A DNA stretch of 64,000 nt from Variovorax sp. JS1663 (GTDB lineage: Bacteria; Pseudomonadota; Gammaproteobacteria; Burkholderiales; Burkholderiaceae_C): the NCBI RefSeq assembly GCF_002157355.1, contig NZ_LYMK01000033.1:1-64000 (forward strand), written 5' to 3'. The notes under the pieces were generated by a model. That model made no database searches. It worked only from the letters and a program-made list of their open reading frames with translations, and was not told the DNA's origin. The position numbers and the translations under genes were made by a program. Positions 63,385-64,000 of this stretch are shown here, in pieces (position 1 is the first letter of the stretch; each line of letters starts with the position of its first letter).

Positions 63385-63840
63385 TCAGTCCGTGATCACG
63401 CCGATGTGGATAGCGACCTGGTCAGGGCCGCTGTAGGCCTCGAAATCGCTGCGATAGCTGCGCCGGATCTCGGGGTGTCGTTCGAAATACTGCCAGATCG
63501 ATTCCCAGAGCGCGAGCACTATCTGCGGCATCTGGCCCTGGCCGGAGAAGACCAGGTAGTTGCCGGCCTCGACCTTCACGGCCGAGGGGCCGTCCGAGAC
63601 GGCCACCCCGGTCGTCAGGTCGAAGGCGCCGTGTGCGTCGGATTCATAAGCCGAGTAGACGCCATAGAGCCGCATGTCGTCGACGCGATTCGGTGTCACG
63701 GCATAGACGCGTTCATCGAAGAAGCGCGTCCAGAGCTTGCTGATGCGTGCCGAGTGCGGGTCGTTCTCGGTCTGGTTGGTGGTGCGGACGGTGAGGCCGG
63801 CGATGGCGAAGCCGTCGTGGCGTTGAAGCTGCGGTTGCAT
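63385..63840 (-). CDS. GyrI-like / effector-binding domain protein
   Basis: A 151-residue protein with the AraC effector-binding (GyrI-like) fold: FAIAGLTVRTTNQTEN, then ISKLWTRFFDERV, YGVYSAYESDAHGAFDL, and KVEAGNYLVFSGQGQMPQIVLALWESIWQYF. Free-standing members bind small cationic or aromatic ligands, and some protect gyrase from inhibitors. It lies next to a WYL regulator. GGAGAGAGA precedes the start on the minus strand. Confidence 0.87.
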   Translation of the reverse strand: MQPQLQRHDGFAIAGLTVRTTNQTENDPHSARISKLWTRFFDERVYAVTPNRVDDMRLYGVYSAYESDAHGAFDLTTGVAVSDGPSAVKVEAGNYLVFSGQGQMPQIVLALWESIWQYFERHPEIRRSYRSDFEAYSGPDQVAIHIGVITD

Positions 63841-63866
63841 GGTTCTCTCTCCAGGTAAATCTTGTG

Positions 63867-64000
63867 TCAGGGGCAGAGCTCCAGCGCTCGGGCGCTGGCG
63901 CGCATCGCATCGGCGATCAGCCGGATGTCGTGCTCGCTCACTTCGAAGAGCCCGAAGCGCAGTTTGTAGCCCCAGCGCTTCGGGTCTTCGACGAAGTCCA
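63867..64000 (-). CDS. C-terminus of an unidentified protein, cut by the window edge
   Basis: The last 43 codons of a minus-strand gene are visible, ending at TGA 63869-63867. The sequence contains DPKRWGYKLRFGLFEVSEHD and IRLIADAMRASARALEL, with codon use like its neighbours. The pattern resembles the end of a fold-type I PLP-dependent aminotransferase, but this is too little to assign. The gene starts beyond 64000. Confidence 0.5.
   Translation of the reverse strand, partial: DFVEDPKRWGYKLRFGLFEVSEHDIRLIADAMRASARALELCP

Overview
The window is a gene-dense, high-GC stretch of a betaproteobacterial chromosome. The family looks like Comamonadaceae and a Variovorax-like organism is my best guess. 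The reasons are the surE-pcm-nlpD-rpoS-rlmD and dnaG-rpoD gene orders, an RpoD with a long Lys/Ala-rich N-terminus, an EarP/Arg32-type EF-P pair, a phasin, several liv-type ABC genes, and a dispersed TTTCTTTGG/CCAAAGAAA hairpin at the left end. I see no prophage, insertion sequence, integron or CRISPR array.

Layout. 0.2-6.6 kb: GntR regulator, an orphan PDR-type ferredoxin reductase and a five-gene branched-chain amino-acid-type ABC transporter. 6.6-12.6 kb: AraC regulator, SRPBCC protein, NAD(P)-binding oxidoreductase, DsbA-like protein divergent from a LysR regulator, HPP/CBS membrane protein and a Bcr/CflA efflux pump. 12.7-18.3 kb: rpoD and dnaG, then a YihY-type membrane protein. 18.2-22 kb: SDR dehydrogenase, phasin, deacetylase-like enzyme, thioesterase, a cysteine-repeat periplasmic protein and CsbD. 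22.2-30 kb: pncB, an NhaD-like antiporter, 2-hydroxyacid dehydrogenase, rmuC, MFS, LOG protein and a crotonase. 30-35.4 kb: earP-efp, then uvrC, pgsA and a DMT transporter. 35.5-38.5 kb: LysR regulator divergent from a haloacetate dehalogenase and a tartrate/malate dehydrogenase. 38.5-41.7 kb: hupB, tRNA-Val, ppiD, tRNA-His and an H-NS gene. 41.7-47.8 kb: quinone oxidoreductase and the rpoS operon. 47.9-52.5 kb: YccA, a GlcG/HbpS protein, and an iron block of hemP, exbD, exbB, tonB, a tiny membrane ORF, bfd and bfr. 52.8-58.5 kb: ahpC-ahpF, ppsR and ppsA. 58.7-62.4 kb: an unknown protein, rpsF-priB-rpsR-rplI and dnaB. 62.4-64 kb: a WYL regulator, a broken MGMT-like gene, a GyrI-like protein and a truncated gene at the edge.

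How the parts work together. Iron and peroxide functions cluster: a near-consensus Fur box precedes hemP, a weaker one overlaps the bfd promoter, and a nearly perfect OxyR tetrad (15 of 16 positions) lies just upstream of the ahpC promoter, 135 bp from bfr. EarP is encoded directly upstream of its substrate EF-P. The haloacetate dehalogenase keeps every active-site residue of characterised fluoroacetate dehalogenases and has its own LysR regulator. Several genes (araC-like, dsbA-like, deacetylase, uvrC, pgsA, dehalogenase, rlmD) have a -10 hexamer only 6-9 nt before the ATG, which suggests leaderless transcripts. Most of the window is ordinary core chromosome. The least explained items are the 24-codon membrane ORF between bfd and tonB, the Cys-x10-Cys repeat protein beside CsbD, the 167-residue protein after ppsA, and the tandem terminators after hemP.
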